A stretch of 64,000 nucleotides of DNA from Spiroplasma endosymbiont of Dioctria linearis (lineage in GTDB: Bacteria; Bacillota_I; Bacilli_A; Mycoplasmatales; Mycoplasmataceae), in contig NZ_OZ034984.1 in assembly GCF_964030865.1 (NCBI RefSeq), positions 1,116,001 through 1,180,000 on the forward strand, in the 5' to 3' direction. The translations under genes were made by a program, and so were the position numbers. This document shows positions 1 to 10,632 of this stretch, in pieces. Each line of letters opens with the position of its first letter. Within the stretch, counting starts at the first letter, position 1. The notes below the pieces were generated by a model. That model was not told where the DNA came from and did not search any database. It saw nothing but the letters and a program-made list of their open reading frames with translations.

Positions 1-366
1 AGTCTTTGGAAGGGGTTTTTTAACAAAAACTAAAATAAAATTTGACTCTCTATCATCATTATTTTTTTGTTGTCCTTGTATTTTTAAGTTATCTTCAAAA
101 TATAATTGTAAGAGAACATTTTTAATTGTTGGATTTGCTAAAAGATCATTAGGTAAAATATTATATAGTTCTTGTACACTAATACTTTTATTACTTTGAA
201 TAAGATTAATTAGTGTATTTTTAACAGAGTTATAACTTGCAGAACTTTTATCACTTGCAAAATTTGGTCCGCTTGTTGAATTTATTCCTTTTTGTTTAAT
301 AACATTATTTCTACAAAAATCAGCTCAATCTAAAAAGTCTCTCGAATTTGATTCTCCTCATACCAT
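1..366 (-). CDS. Hypothetical protein, partial (3' end outside window)
   Basis: The reading frame starts with ATG at 366-364 on the minus strand and runs off the left edge, giving 122 residues. An AAGGAG Shine-Dalgarno lies 9 bases upstream of the ATG. Two TGA codons are read as Trp (one near residue 3, one near residue 14). The visible part is hydrophilic with no signal peptide or membrane segment. Residues 45-100 have a pattern of short helices followed by a basic strand that could be a winged-helix fold, but this is only an impression. I do not recognise the family. It is transcribed divergently from the next gene. Confidence 0.6.
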
Positions 367-443
367 TATTGTATTTCTCCTTATTATTAATAATATCAAA
401 TGTAGTATGATTATCTTATATATAAATATAGAAAAGGATTTTT

Positions 444-1199
444 ATGAAAACAATTAAACCTATTAATTATGAAAGAATTATTATAAAAAGAGTTAATACT
501 GTATACGAAAATTTAAAGCAAAATATCTTTAATGAGTTTAAGATTCCTAAAAATATTGAAGAATTTTTAAAGAGGAATAGTCAGCTTCATACAAGAGAAG
601 AAGCGGAGTTGTTTGGTCAAGAATTTGATAAAACTTTTGGAGAGTGAAAACCTCTAGATAATAATTCAGATAAATTAATTATTTTAAATCACTTAATGTC
701 TATCTTTCAAAATGCTATTATTGTTTTAATCTCTGTCGATGTTAATTTAGAAAAAGAAAAGTTAGAAAAAGAGATTGTAAAAGACTCTAAAGGAATTGAT
801 ATAATAGTTGCAACTGCAGTTCAAACCTTTGGAGTTAAAACAAATGAACTACTTGAAAAATATAAAGAACTAAATTTAAAGGAAGATACTAATAATACTT
901 TTAAACCCATGGATGATTTTTTAAAAAAAGTTTCTGAATTAGATGCCCAGTCAGCTTTTTCAAAACTAATGGAGAACATTTTAGAATTTAATCAAAATTA
1001 TACAAATACATACAAAAGATTATCTACGATTGAAGAAGATCAATTATCAACAAAAAGAATTGAGATATTTATGGAGTATATGAATTTCTATTATTTGATG
1101 GTTTACTTATTAGAACTTGTTTTAATTTATCCTTTACAAGAAGGAATGATGAATCAAACAGTATTTGATAATATAATGCCAAATATATGCTTATTTTAA
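444..1199 (+). CDS. Hypothetical helical protein
   Basis: The gene encodes 251 residues when the TGA at 645-647 is read as Trp; the frame continues unchanged on both sides of it. A short AAAGG ribosome site precedes the ATG. The protein is acidic and Lys/Glu-rich, with predicted amphipathic helices and a moderately hydrophobic C-terminal stretch (about residues 205-240) too polar to be a clear membrane segment. No catalytic motif was recognised. It stands alone between a divergent gene and the str operon and is closed by a terminator. Function unknown. Confidence 0.7.
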
Positions 1200-1212
1200 G
1201 TATTAAAAAATT

Positions 1213-1250
1213 AAAAAAAGAACTAAAAATATTAATATTAGTTCTTTTTT
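1213..1250 (+). terminator. Rho-independent terminator
   Basis: An A-tract and AGAACTAA arm pairs with TTAGTTCTTTTTT, with an AT-rich loop. It follows the stop of the 444-1199 gene and separates it from the str operon. Confidence 0.8.
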
Positions 1251-1275
1251 AATATATAATATATTTTGTGTGATT

Positions 1276-1294
1276 ACAATACACTCGGTATTGT
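1276..1294 (+). promoter_or_regulatory. rpsL leader stem-loop
   Basis: ACAATAC and GTATTGT form a perfect 7-bp stem around ACTCG, ending 4 bases before the AAGGAGG of rpsL. A TATAAT at 1255-1260 could be the -10 box and would place the whole stem in the transcript. If instead TACAAT (1275-1280) is the -10, the palindrome would be a DNA operator. The choice is open. Confidence 0.45.
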
Positions 1295-1312
1295 GGAAAG
1301 GAGGAACCTTAA

Positions 1313-1732
1313 ATGGCAACAATCAATCAATTAGTTAGAAAACCAAGAAAAGCAAAAACATGAAAAACTAAAGCTCCTGCTTTAAACAGAGGAGTTAATA
1401 CTTTATTAAAAAAAGTTACTAGAGTTTCAGCACCACAAAAAAGAGGTGTTTGTACAAGGGTTGCAACTATGACTCCTAAAAAACCTAACTCGGCTTTACG
1501 TAAGTATGCAAGGGTTAGATTAACTAACGGTATGGAGGTAACAGCTTATATTCCAGGAGAAGGACACAACTTACAAGAACATAGTGTTGTGCTTATTCGT
1601 GGGGGAAGGGTAAAAGACTTACCTGGGGTTCGTTATCATATTATTCGTGGTACTTTAGATACAACTGGAGTTAACGGAAGAATGCAATCTCGTTCTTTAT
1701 ATGGAACAAAAAGACCTAAAGAGAAAAAATAA
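1313..1732 (+). CDS. rpsL: 30S ribosomal protein S12
   Basis: This is S12 of the small ribosomal subunit, which sits at the decoding centre and helps select cognate tRNA. The 139 residues match the usual length. The conserved loop [11 protein letters not shown] (about residues 54-64), where streptomycin-resistance changes are known in other bacteria, is present, as is the [14 protein letters not shown] segment. The lysines at both classical resistance positions are wild type. A strong AAGGAGG precedes the ATG. One TGA Trp codon occurs near the N-terminus. First gene of the str operon. Confidence 0.98.
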
Positions 1733-1781
1733 AAGAGTGTAATTCACATTTTATAAATAAAAAAAGAAAGGAGAATATAAT

Positions 1782-2249
<468 letters not shown>

Positions 2250-2271
2250 TAGAAAATAAGGAGAAAAGAAT

Positions 2272-4341
2272 ATGCCAAGAGAATATAGTTTAAATATGAC
2301 TCGTAACTTTGGTATTATGGCTCACATTGATGCTGGTAAGACTACAACTACAGAACGTATTTTATTCCATACAGGTAGAATTCATAAAATTGGTGAAACT
2401 CACGAAGGTGAATCACAAATGGACTGAATGGCTCAAGAGCAAGAACGTGGTATTACAATAACATCTGCAGCTACAACAGCATTTTGAGCAGATCATAGAT
2501 TTAATATCATTGACACTCCTGGTCACGTTGACTTCACAGTTGAAGTTGAAAGATCATTAAGAGTTCTTGATGGAGCCGTAGCTGTTTTAGACGGTCAAAG
2601 TGGTGTAGAACCACAAACAGAGACTGTTTGAAGACAAGCTACAACATATAGAGTACCAAGAGTCGTTTTTGTTAATAAAATGGATAAAACTGGAGCTGAT
2701 TTTTTATACTCAGTAAAAACAATTGGAGATAGATTGGGAGCAAAAGCTGCTCCAATTCAATTACCAATTGGAGCAGAAGATCAATTTAACGGAATTATTG
2801 ATTTAGTTGAAATGAAAGCATGAGGCTTTGATGGAGCTGCTGAAGAAGTTGCTAAGGAAATTGAAATTCCTGCAGATTTAAAAGATAGTGCAGTTCAATT
2901 AAGAACACAACTTGTTGAAATGGCTGTTGAATATGATGAAGATTTAATGGTTAAATTTTTGGATGGAGAAGAAATTACAATTCCTGAATTAAAATCAGCA
3001 ATTCGTAAAGGTGTAATATCAGCTGAATTTTTTCCAGTACTAGCTGGGTCAGCATTTAAAAACAAGGGTGTTAAATTATTATTAGACGCTGTTGTTGATT
3101 ATTTGCCATCACCATTAGATGTTCCTTCAATTAAAGGAATCTTACCAAATGGAACAGAAGCTGAAAGAAAAGCTGCAGATGATCAACCATTTGCTGCATT
3201 AGCTTTTAAAATTATGACTGATCCATTTGTTGGAAAACTAACATTCTTTAGAGTTTACTCAGGAGTTTTGGCAAAAGGTAGTTATGTATTAAATGCAACC
3301 AAAGATAAAAAAGAGCGTGTAGGACGTTTATTAAAAATGCATGCAAATAACCGTGAAGAAATCGATGAAGTTTATGCTGGAGATATTGCTGCAGCTGTTG
3401 GATTGAAAGATACAACAACTGGAGATACATTAACAGATGAAAAAAATGAAATTATTTTAGAATCAATGGTATTCCCAGAACCAGTTATTCATTTAGCATT
3501 AGAACCAAAAACTAAAGCAGACCAAGAAAAACTAGGATTATCATTAAACAAATTATCAGAAGAAGATCCAACTTTTAGAACTTTTACTGATGAAGAAACT
3601 GGACAAACAATTATTGCTGGAATGGGTGAACTACACCTTGATATTATTGTTGACCGTTTAAAAAGAGAATTTAAAGTAGAAACAAATGTTGGAGCACCTC
3701 AAGTTTCATATCGTGAAACAATTAAGGGCTCAGCAAAAGTTGAAGGAAAATATGTTAAACAATCAGGAGGACGTGGACAATATGGACACGTTGTGATTGA
3801 GTTTGAACCAAATCATGATAAAGGATTTGAATGAATTGATAAAATTGTTGGGGGTAAAATCTCAAAAGAATATATCAATGCTGCAAGAGTAGGACTAGAA
3901 AATGCTTTACAAAATGGAATAATTGCTGGATTCCCAATGATAGACGTAAAAGCAACAATAGTTGATGGATCATATCATGATGTCGATTCAAATGAGATGG
4001 CATATAAAATTGCTGCATCATTAGCACTAAAAGAAGCTGCTAAAAAAGTTAATCCAGTTCTTTTAGAACCAATTATGTCAGTTGAAGTTACTGTACCAGA
4101 TGAATACTATGGAGATGTAATGGGTAACATTTCATCAAAACGTGGTTTAATTGAAGGTTCAGAACAAAGAGGAAATGCACAAACAATTAAATCAAAAGTT
4201 CCTCTTTCAGAAATGTTTGGTTATGCAACTGAACTTCGTTCATTTACACAAGGTCGTGGAAATTATACAATGATTTTTAGTCACTATAATGAAGCACCAA
4301 AAAACATTGCTGAAGAGATTATTAAAAAACAAGGTAAATAG
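2272..4341 (+). CDS. fusA: Translation elongation factor G
   Basis: EF-G is the GTPase that drives ribosomal translocation and, with RRF, recycling. The 689 residues are typical. The P-loop AHIDAGKT is at residues 17-24, followed by the switch region [15 protein letters not shown] and NKMD. Domains II to V follow, including the domain IV sequence around [12 protein letters not shown] serves as Trp several times (for example 3832-3834). The start is set by GGAG at 2260-2263. Third gene of the str operon. Confidence 0.98.
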
Positions 4342-4367
4342 TACCTTATTATCAAATAAAAAAAGTA

Positions 4368-4396
4368 TTGTACTTTAAACAAAATGTATTTATAAT
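4368..4396 (+). promoter_or_regulatory. tuf promoter
   Basis: TTGTAC (4368-4373) and TATAAT (4391-4396) are separated by exactly 17 bases, an excellent vegetative-sigma promoter. It gives tuf its own transcription start in the fusA-tuf gap. The resulting leader of about 55 bases contains TTGGTC and GAACCAA, which could pair in a weak hairpin. Confidence 0.75.
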
Positions 4397-4456
4397 TATT
4401 AGGACACTTGGTCAAAATAATTATAAATTAGAACCAAATGGAAGGAATGAAAAAAC

Positions 4457-5644
4457 ATGGCAAAAGAAGCATTTGACCGTAGTTTACCTCACGTTAACAT
4501 TGGAACAATCGGACACGTTGACCACGGTAAAACTACTTTAACAGCTGCAATTACAAAAGTATTAGCAGCAAAAGGTGGAGCAGAATTCAAAGATTATGCA
4601 AATATTGATAATGCACCCGAAGAAAGAGAAAGAGGTATTACAATTAATACTTCTCACGTTGAATATAAAACAGAAAAAAGACACTACGCTCACGTAGACT
4701 GTCCTGGCCACGCCGATTATGTTAAAAACATGATTACAGGAGCTGCACAAATGGATGGTGGAATCCTTGTTGTTGCTGCAACTGATGGACCAATGCCTCA
4801 AACAAGAGAGCATATCTTATTGTCAAGACAAGTTGGAGTACCAGCTATCGCAGTATTTTTAAATAAATGTGATATGGTAGATGACGAAGAATTAATAGAT
4901 TTAGTTGAAATGGAAGTTAGAGATTTATTATCTGCATATGACTTTGATGGAGATGGAGCACCTGTTATTCGTGGATCAGCTTTAGGAGCATTAAATGGTG
5001 ATGCTAAATGAGTTACTAAAGTTGAAGAATTAATGGATGCTGTTGATGCATATATCCCAACACCAACTCGTGATAAAGAAAAAACTTTCTTAATGCCTGT
5101 AGAAGATGTATTTACAATTACAGGTCGTGGAACAGTTGCAACTGGAAGAGTTGAAAGAGGAGTTGTTAAAGTAAACGACGAAATCGAAATTGTTGGATTA
5201 GTTGAAGATAGTAAAAAAGTTGTTGTTACAGGATTAGAAATGTTTAGAAAATTACTAGACTTTGCTGAAGCTGGAGATAATGTTGGAGCACTATTAAGAG
5301 GTGTTGATAGAGATAATATTGAACGTGGACAAGTTCTTGCAAAACCAGGAACAATTAAACCACATACAAAACTGAACGCATCAGTTTATGCTTTAACACA
5401 AGAAGAGGGTGGAAGACACAAACCATTCTTCAACAAATACCGTCCTCAATTCTACTTTAGAACTACAGACGTTACTGGAGAAGTTCACTTACCAAGTGGA
5501 ACAGACATGGTTATGCCTGGAGATAATGTTGAATTAGTTATTGAATTAATTAAACCAATTGCTGTTGAACAAGGTACAAAATTCTCAATCCGTGAAGGTG
5601 GAAGAACTATTGGTGCTGGAACAGTTGTTTCAATCGTTAAATAA
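4457..5644 (+). CDS. tuf: Translation elongation factor Tu
   Basis: EF-Tu is the GTPase that delivers aminoacyl-tRNA to the ribosome. The 395 residues are standard. The P-loop GHVDHGKT is at residues 19-26; RGITINT (switch I), DCPGH and NKCD follow in order, and domains II and III are complete to the C-terminal GTVVSIVK. One TGA (near residue 184) encodes Trp. A GGAAGG ribosome site precedes the ATG. Its own promoter and terminator make it a separate unit from the str operon. Confidence 0.99.
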
Positions 5645-5656
5645 TTTAATAAATAA

Positions 5657-5684
5657 TAAAAAATTCCATAAGGGAATTTTTTTT
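5657..5684 (+). terminator. tuf terminator
   Basis: AAAATTCC and GGAATTTT form the stem, followed by an eight-T tract, just after the tuf stop. Confidence 0.85.
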
Positions 5685-5715
5685 AATTTATAATAGTAAG
5701 TAAGGGTGATTTTTT

Positions 5716-6303
5716 ATGGACTTAAAAGAACAATTTAAAGCAATAACTAATATTAAAAATTCTAGTGATTTAAAATATAAATCTTTATCAGAAAATTATT
5801 TATTACATTTTATTAATAATTTATTGATAACTAGAGCAGGTTTTAATAGTTTGGAGTTAGGTCAAATTAATTATAAGGTTTCGGGAACATATCTTGTGTA
5901 TTCAATAGTTAATAATAAATTAAATTTTTGTTACATTGGAGAATCTAGAAATTTAATTAGTAGATTTAAACAACATGTTAATGGTTTTAAAACTAGCAAG
6001 GAAAGATTTTATTCTAAAATGAGATCAAAAGTAGATAATATAGCAGACATTAACTTCTTAATTTTGGATGAAATAGATAATCAAAATGATAGATTAATGA
6101 AAGAAACATATTATATTTACTCAACAAAATCAAAATTCTATTCTTTAAATACTAAATTGGTTAATAGAAAATTAAAATGTCCAAATGGTCATGGTATGGT
6201 TAAAAGTTTTTTAAATTATGAAAAAGACACTGAGAAATTAAAATTAATAATTTATGGTAAATGTACAAATCAAAAATGCAAGAAAACCTTTGTAATAAAG
6301 TAG
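5716..6303 (+). CDS. GIY-YIG domain protein with C-terminal zinc-ribbon-like motif
   Basis: The 195-residue protein shows the GIY-YIG nuclease layout: GTYLVY at 57-62 (in place of GIY), YIG at 73-75, Arg83 and His87 in the following helix, and a possible catalytic Glu130 in KETYYIYS. The family cuts DNA with one divalent metal ion. A second module has Cys155-x3-His159 and Cys183-x4-Cys188, which could bind zinc. There is no UvrC-type UvrB-binding or RNase H part, so it is not UvrC. It is a single gene between terminator-bounded tuf and pepA, with AAGGGTG as ribosome site. A role in DNA repair or as a free-standing endonuclease is inferred only. Confidence 0.7.
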   Translation: MDLKEQFKAITNIKNSSDLKYKSLSENYLLHFINNLLITRAGFNSLELGQINYKVSGTYLVYSIVNNKLNFCYIGESRNLISRFKQHVNGFKTSKERFYSKMRSKVDNIADINFLILDEIDNQNDRLMKETYYIYSTKSKFYSLNTKLVNRKLKCPNGHGMVKSFLNYEKDTEKLKLIIYGKCTNQKCKKTFVIK

Positions 6304-6349
6304 TGCTAAAAATGATATTATAATCTTGTAAATCAAAAGGAGAAATAAA

Positions 6350-7687
6350 ATGATAACAAACAATAAAAAAGAATTTACATTAACTTTAAAAGCAGTTGGC
6401 TCAAAGGATAAATTAAATGAGTTAGTTGTTAAAGAAAATGGAGTTACTTCATTAATTAGTGAAGATAAAACTTTATATTATTTTTTAAATGATAAACCTT
6501 GTCTTAGAGAACTAGGTGATTCTCTAGAAGCAATAATTAAATCAAATAAATATGATTTAAATGTTAACGTAGAGTCATTTGCGTCAAAGTTTAAAAATGA
6601 GGAAGAAGCTTTTCAAAAAGTTGTAGAAACAATTATGTTTGCTGCACATAAAGAGTTTGAAATGAAGGAAAAACAAGCACAACCAAAATCAATTAATTTT
6701 TTATTTGATAAAAAATTTAATGCAATTTATGAAGAATCAGCAATTAAAATGGAATACTTAAATTTTGCAAGAGACTTACAAGACTTACCACCAAACATTG
6801 GTACATCTGTTGAAATTGCAAATAGAATTGTTGCAAAAGCTAAAGAAATAAAAGATTTAAAAGTAACAGTTTATGATAAAAAACAAATTGAATCAATGGG
6901 TATGGGATTATTACTTTCAGTTAATGCGGGAAGTAATATTGATCCAAGAGTTGTTGTAATGGAATATAAATCAGATCCTTCTCAAAAAAGAACAGCTTTA
7001 GTTGGTAAAGGAATTACTTTTGATACAGGAGGATATAACTTAAAACCTTCAAATTTTCTAGATAATATGAAATTTGATATGTCAGGTGCAGCTATAGTTT
7101 CTTCAACAATTATGGCTCTTGCAAAAGCAAAAGCAAAATGTAATGTTGTATCTATTGCAATGTTAACTGATAATAGAATTGGTGGAAAAGCAACTTTAAC
7201 AGAATCTGTAATTAAATCTATGAATGGAAAAACTGTTGAAATAACTAATACAGATGCAGAAGGCAGATTAGTATTAGCTGATGGAATTACTTATGCAGTA
7301 AGAGAAGCAAAAGCTGATAGAGCAATTACTGTAGCAACTTTAACAGGAGCAATTGCAATAGCACTTGGAAGATGATTTACTGGAACATTTTCAAAATATG
7401 ATGAATTCCATAAAGAATTTGAAAATGCTTCAAAAAAAGGTCAAGAACCAATTTGAAGACAACCAATAATTGGAGATCATTTAAAAGCAATGCAATGTTC
7501 AAAAATAGCAGATCTAGCAAACTCTGAACCTGGTAGAGAAGCTGGTTCATCAACAGCTGCAGCCTTTTTAGATTCTTTTGCTGAAGGAAAAGAATATATT
7601 CATTTGGATATAGCTGCAACAGCAGATGCAAATAAACGTGGTAGAGCACCAATGTTAAAAACTATGTTTGAATTATTAAAAAAATAA
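6350..7687 (+). CDS. pepA: Leucyl aminopeptidase (M17 family)
   Basis: A cytosolic zinc/manganese aminopeptidase that releases N-terminal residues from peptides, useful in an amino-acid auxotroph. The 445 residues include the M17 signature NTDAEGRL at 300-307 and metal ligands in GKGITFDTGG (Lys220, Asp225). TGA at 7373-7375 and 7454-7456 are Trp, joining three segments in one frame through the C-terminal DIAATA region. An AAAGGAG site precedes the ATG. It is closed by its own terminator. Confidence 0.93.
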
Positions 7688-7700
7688 AATAAATAAAAGG

Positions 7701-7730
7701 AGGATTTTAATTTAATTAGAATCCTTTTTT
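7701..7730 (+). terminator. pepA terminator
   Basis: AGGATT and AATCCT arms with AT-rich inner pairing, followed by a T tract. It sits 13 bases after the pepA stop. Confidence 0.75.
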
Positions 7731-7779
7731 ATTTAAAAATATTATTGCTAATATGAAATATAAATTTTCTTTTATTCTA

Positions 7780-7785
7780 TATAAT
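7780..7785 (+). promoter_or_regulatory. -10 box of pepF (leaderless transcript likely)
   Basis: A perfect TATAAT ends 6 bases before the pepF ATG, so transcription should start at or next to the start codon. No Shine-Dalgarno is present upstream. No convincing -35 box was found. Confidence 0.5.
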
Positions 7786-7791
7786 AAAAAT

Positions 7792-9570
7792 ATGAAAAGA
7801 AATGAAATAAATAGGAAATATAAATGAGACTTTTCTCATTTATACAAAGACTTTAAAAGTTGAAAAATAGATCTAAATGAAGCTAAAATATTTGTTGAAG
7901 AGATCTCAAAGTTAAAGGGTAAATTAGATAATAAAGAAAATTTTTTACATTATTTAGATCTTGAAAAAAATATTGATTTTATTTTATCTAGACTAAATCA
8001 ATATGCACATTTAATTGATATTGATCAAACAAATAATGAGAATCAAGAGCTGAACTCGCTACTAGATAATTTTTATCAAGATTTTAATATTAAAAAGGCT
8101 TTTGTATTAAATGAATTAATGGAAATAGGAGATAAAAAAATTTTTCAATGATTAAAAGAAAATAATATTCATGAATATGAATATTATTTTAAAACTTTTT
8201 TTAAATCTTCTAAATTTATTCTTTCAAAAACAGATGAAGAACTAATGAGTAAAGTCTCAAGAAGTAGAAATGCAGTTGGAAATTTATATGACTCATTATC
8301 TTATGCAGATAAACAAAACTCTATAATTGAATGAAATAATCAGGAGGTAGAATTAAATTTATCTTTATATAGAGAAATTATGGAGAATTCTGATCCAATA
8401 AAAGATCAGGAAAAGCGAAGAGAAGCAAACGAATTATATTTTAAAAATTATAGTTCAAGAAAACATAGCTATGCAAAAATATATGAATCTATTATACAAG
8501 TTCAAAATGAAGATAAAAATGTTAGAAATTATAAATCAATTCTGGAAATGAATTTATTCGATGACCAAGTAAGTGAGGAGATTTATTTAAATCTAATTAA
8601 ATTTGGAAAAGATACAATAATAAATTTTAAAAAGTATAATAGATTGATAAAAAGTATATATAACTTTAAGAAATTTTATTCAACTGATAGATTTTTAAAA
8701 ATCTCTAAGAATTATAAAAAAAATTTTAGTGTAGAAGAAGGTAAAGATATTGTTAAGAACTGTCTAAGCATTTTAGGAAATGAATACCAAGTAAAATTAA
8801 AAACTGCTTTAAAAGATTCATTAATTGATTATTATGAAGATGAAAATAAATCTGATGGAGCATACTCATCTGGTGAAAATGGCGTTGAACCAATAATTTT
8901 AATGAATTGAGATGAGCAATTAGGGTCAGTGACTACTTTAGCTCATGAGGTTGGTCATTCTGTTCATACTTTATTTGCAGATGAATCTCAAAAATACCCT
9001 TTAAATAATTATCCAATTATACTAGCTGAAGTGGCATCAACATTTAATGAGCATTTATTATTTGATTATTTATATTTATCTACAGAAGATGTTGAAGAAA
9101 AAAAATATTTACTACAACAAAGAGTATTTGATTTAATCTCAACATTTTATAGACAAATTCAATTTGCAGATTTTGAATATAGTGCCCATAAATTAATTGA
9201 AGATGGAGAGGCAATTACTACTGATAGTTTAAATGATCTATTTATAGAGAAACAAAAAGAATTTGGATATGATGAGTTTGATGATAAAGATGAACCAAAT
9301 TACTCATGACCTTATATCTCTCATTTTTTTCAATCTCCATTTTATGTTTATAAGTATGCAGTTGATTTAGTAGCTAGTTTTAAATTATATAAGGATTTTA
9401 AAAAAGGTAATAAGAATACAATAATTAATTTCTTAAAGTTAGGAGGTTCAAAACCACCATTAGAAATCTTAAAAGAGGTTGGCGTAGACTTTTTAAGTGC
9501 AGATACATATAAACCTTTAGTAGATGAGATTAATGATCTTATAAATCAATTAGAGAAAATTACAAAATAA
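7792..9570 (+). CDS. pepF: Oligoendopeptidase F (M3 family)
   Basis: A cytosolic zinc metallopeptidase that cleaves oligopeptides. The 592 residues match the usual length near 600. The zinc motif HEVGH is at 385-389, with EVASTFNEHLL supplying the third ligand and SPFYVYKYAVDLVAS downstream, typical of PepF. Start ATG 7792 is chosen because the conserved N-terminal KWDFSHLY follows directly. No ribosome binding site is present and a TATAAT lies just upstream. With pepA it forms a peptide-degrading pair, though each has its own terminator. Confidence 0.92.
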
Positions 9571-9592
9571 AAAACTGGATAACCAGTTTTTT
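9566..9592. terminator. Bidirectional terminator between convergent pepF and Cof gene
   Basis: AAAAACTGG and CCAGTTTTTT form a symmetrical hairpin with an A tract on one side and a T tract on the other. Both stop codons (9568-9570 plus strand, 9591-9593 minus strand) touch it, so one structure serves both genes. Confidence 0.85.
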
Positions 9593-10463
9593 AAACTTCC
9601 ATTCCTCTTAAAAGTTTTTCAAGATATTCGCCAAGGCCACCCTCATCATTACTAAGGTTTGTTATTCCTGCTGCAATATTTTTTAGAGCTGTACTTCCAT
9701 TTTTCATAGCTACTCCATAACCTACTTTTTGAACCATTTCATAATCATTCATTTGGTCCCCAAAAGCAATAACATCTCTAATATCTTTATTATAGTATTG
9801 TGCTAATATGTCTGCCACAAAACCTTTATTTACAATTTTATTAGTTAAAGTAACCATTAACTTTGAAGATTCACTTAAATTTCCATAGACATTTCCAGAT
9901 TGTATTTTAATTGTATTTTTAAATTTTTCTAATACTCTTAAAACATTATCCTTATTATCTTCAGTATCTATAAATAAAACCACGTTAGTTGCAGAACCTT
10001 CTCAATGCTTATATGGGTCAATAATTTTATATTCATCATCGGCTACATCATCAAGATGAAAAAAATTTTCTATGAACTCATTTTTTTCCTTAACCATTGC
10101 TTTATTATATGATTCAATAAGTATATTTGAAATACTTGATTTAATAACGGGATGTAACATTATTTCCTTAACTACTTCTTCACTTATAGGAAAAACTATT
10201 CTTTTAAATTTCATTGATACAGGATCATGTATATGTGCTCCATCAAAATTTGTTAAAAGTGTAGTTAATCCAAGTTCATTAAAAAATCTAATACTTGCTC
10301 TATGAGGTCTTCCTGTTATTATACAAACTTCATGACCATTTTTAGTAGCATTAATTAAAGCTTGCTTTGTAGTTTCATGAATTTCTTCTCCATTAGACAT
10401 TAAAGTTGTACCGTCTAAATCTATTAAAATTAATCTCTTTTTTGATAAATGTTGTAATTGCAT
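9591..10463 (-). CDS. Cof-type HAD-superfamily phosphatase
   Basis: A HAD-family phosphatase of the Cof subgroup, probably acting on sugar phosphates or flavin/pyridoxal phosphates. The 290 residues include motif I DLDGTT near residue 15 (nucleophile Asp), motif II in ITGRP, a conserved Lys in VNKG and motif III GDQMND. The reading frame needs the TGA at 10004-10002 as Trp. An AGGAGG site lies 9 bases upstream of the ATG. Substrate cannot be told from the sequence. It is the only complete minus-strand gene in the window. Confidence 0.88.
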
Positions 10464-10483
10464 AATTACCTCCTTTACTAATA

Positions 10484-10489
10484 ATTATA
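10484..10489 (-). promoter_or_regulatory. -10 box for the Cof-type phosphatase gene
   Basis: On the minus strand this reads TATAAT, 20 bases upstream of the start codon. The -35 position is A-rich without a good match. Confidence 0.45.
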
Positions 10490-10583
10490 TCTTTTTTTAG
10501 TTCATTTCTTTTGATAAAAAAAGAGAATAGAGGTTGGAAAAATTTAGAAAATAATTTTCTTTATTTAAAGAATTTCCTCAAAT

Positions 10584-10609
10584 TTGACATAAATACCTTA
10601 GAATATAGT
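10584..10609 (+). promoter_or_regulatory. Candidate promoter of lplA-pdhABCD
   Basis: A perfect TTGACA (10584-10589) is followed by TATAGT at 10604-10609, only 14 bases away, shorter than the usual 17. It lies directly before the lplA ribosome site. No other promoter or terminator is seen until after pdhD. Confidence 0.4.
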
Positions 10610-10632
10610 TGTATAGAAGGAGAAGTATCTAA

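Noticed and set aside
444-647. Separate 67-residue protein ending at 647
   Set aside because: The TGA at 645-647 is Trp in this code; the same frame continues to 1199.
3248-3430. Minus-strand open frame within fusA
   Set aside because: It lies fully inside conserved EF-G sequence and has no start signals.
7377-7652. Minus-strand open frame opposite the end of pepA
   Set aside because: It overlaps conserved M17 peptidase coding sequence and encodes a Leu/Gln-rich shadow protein.
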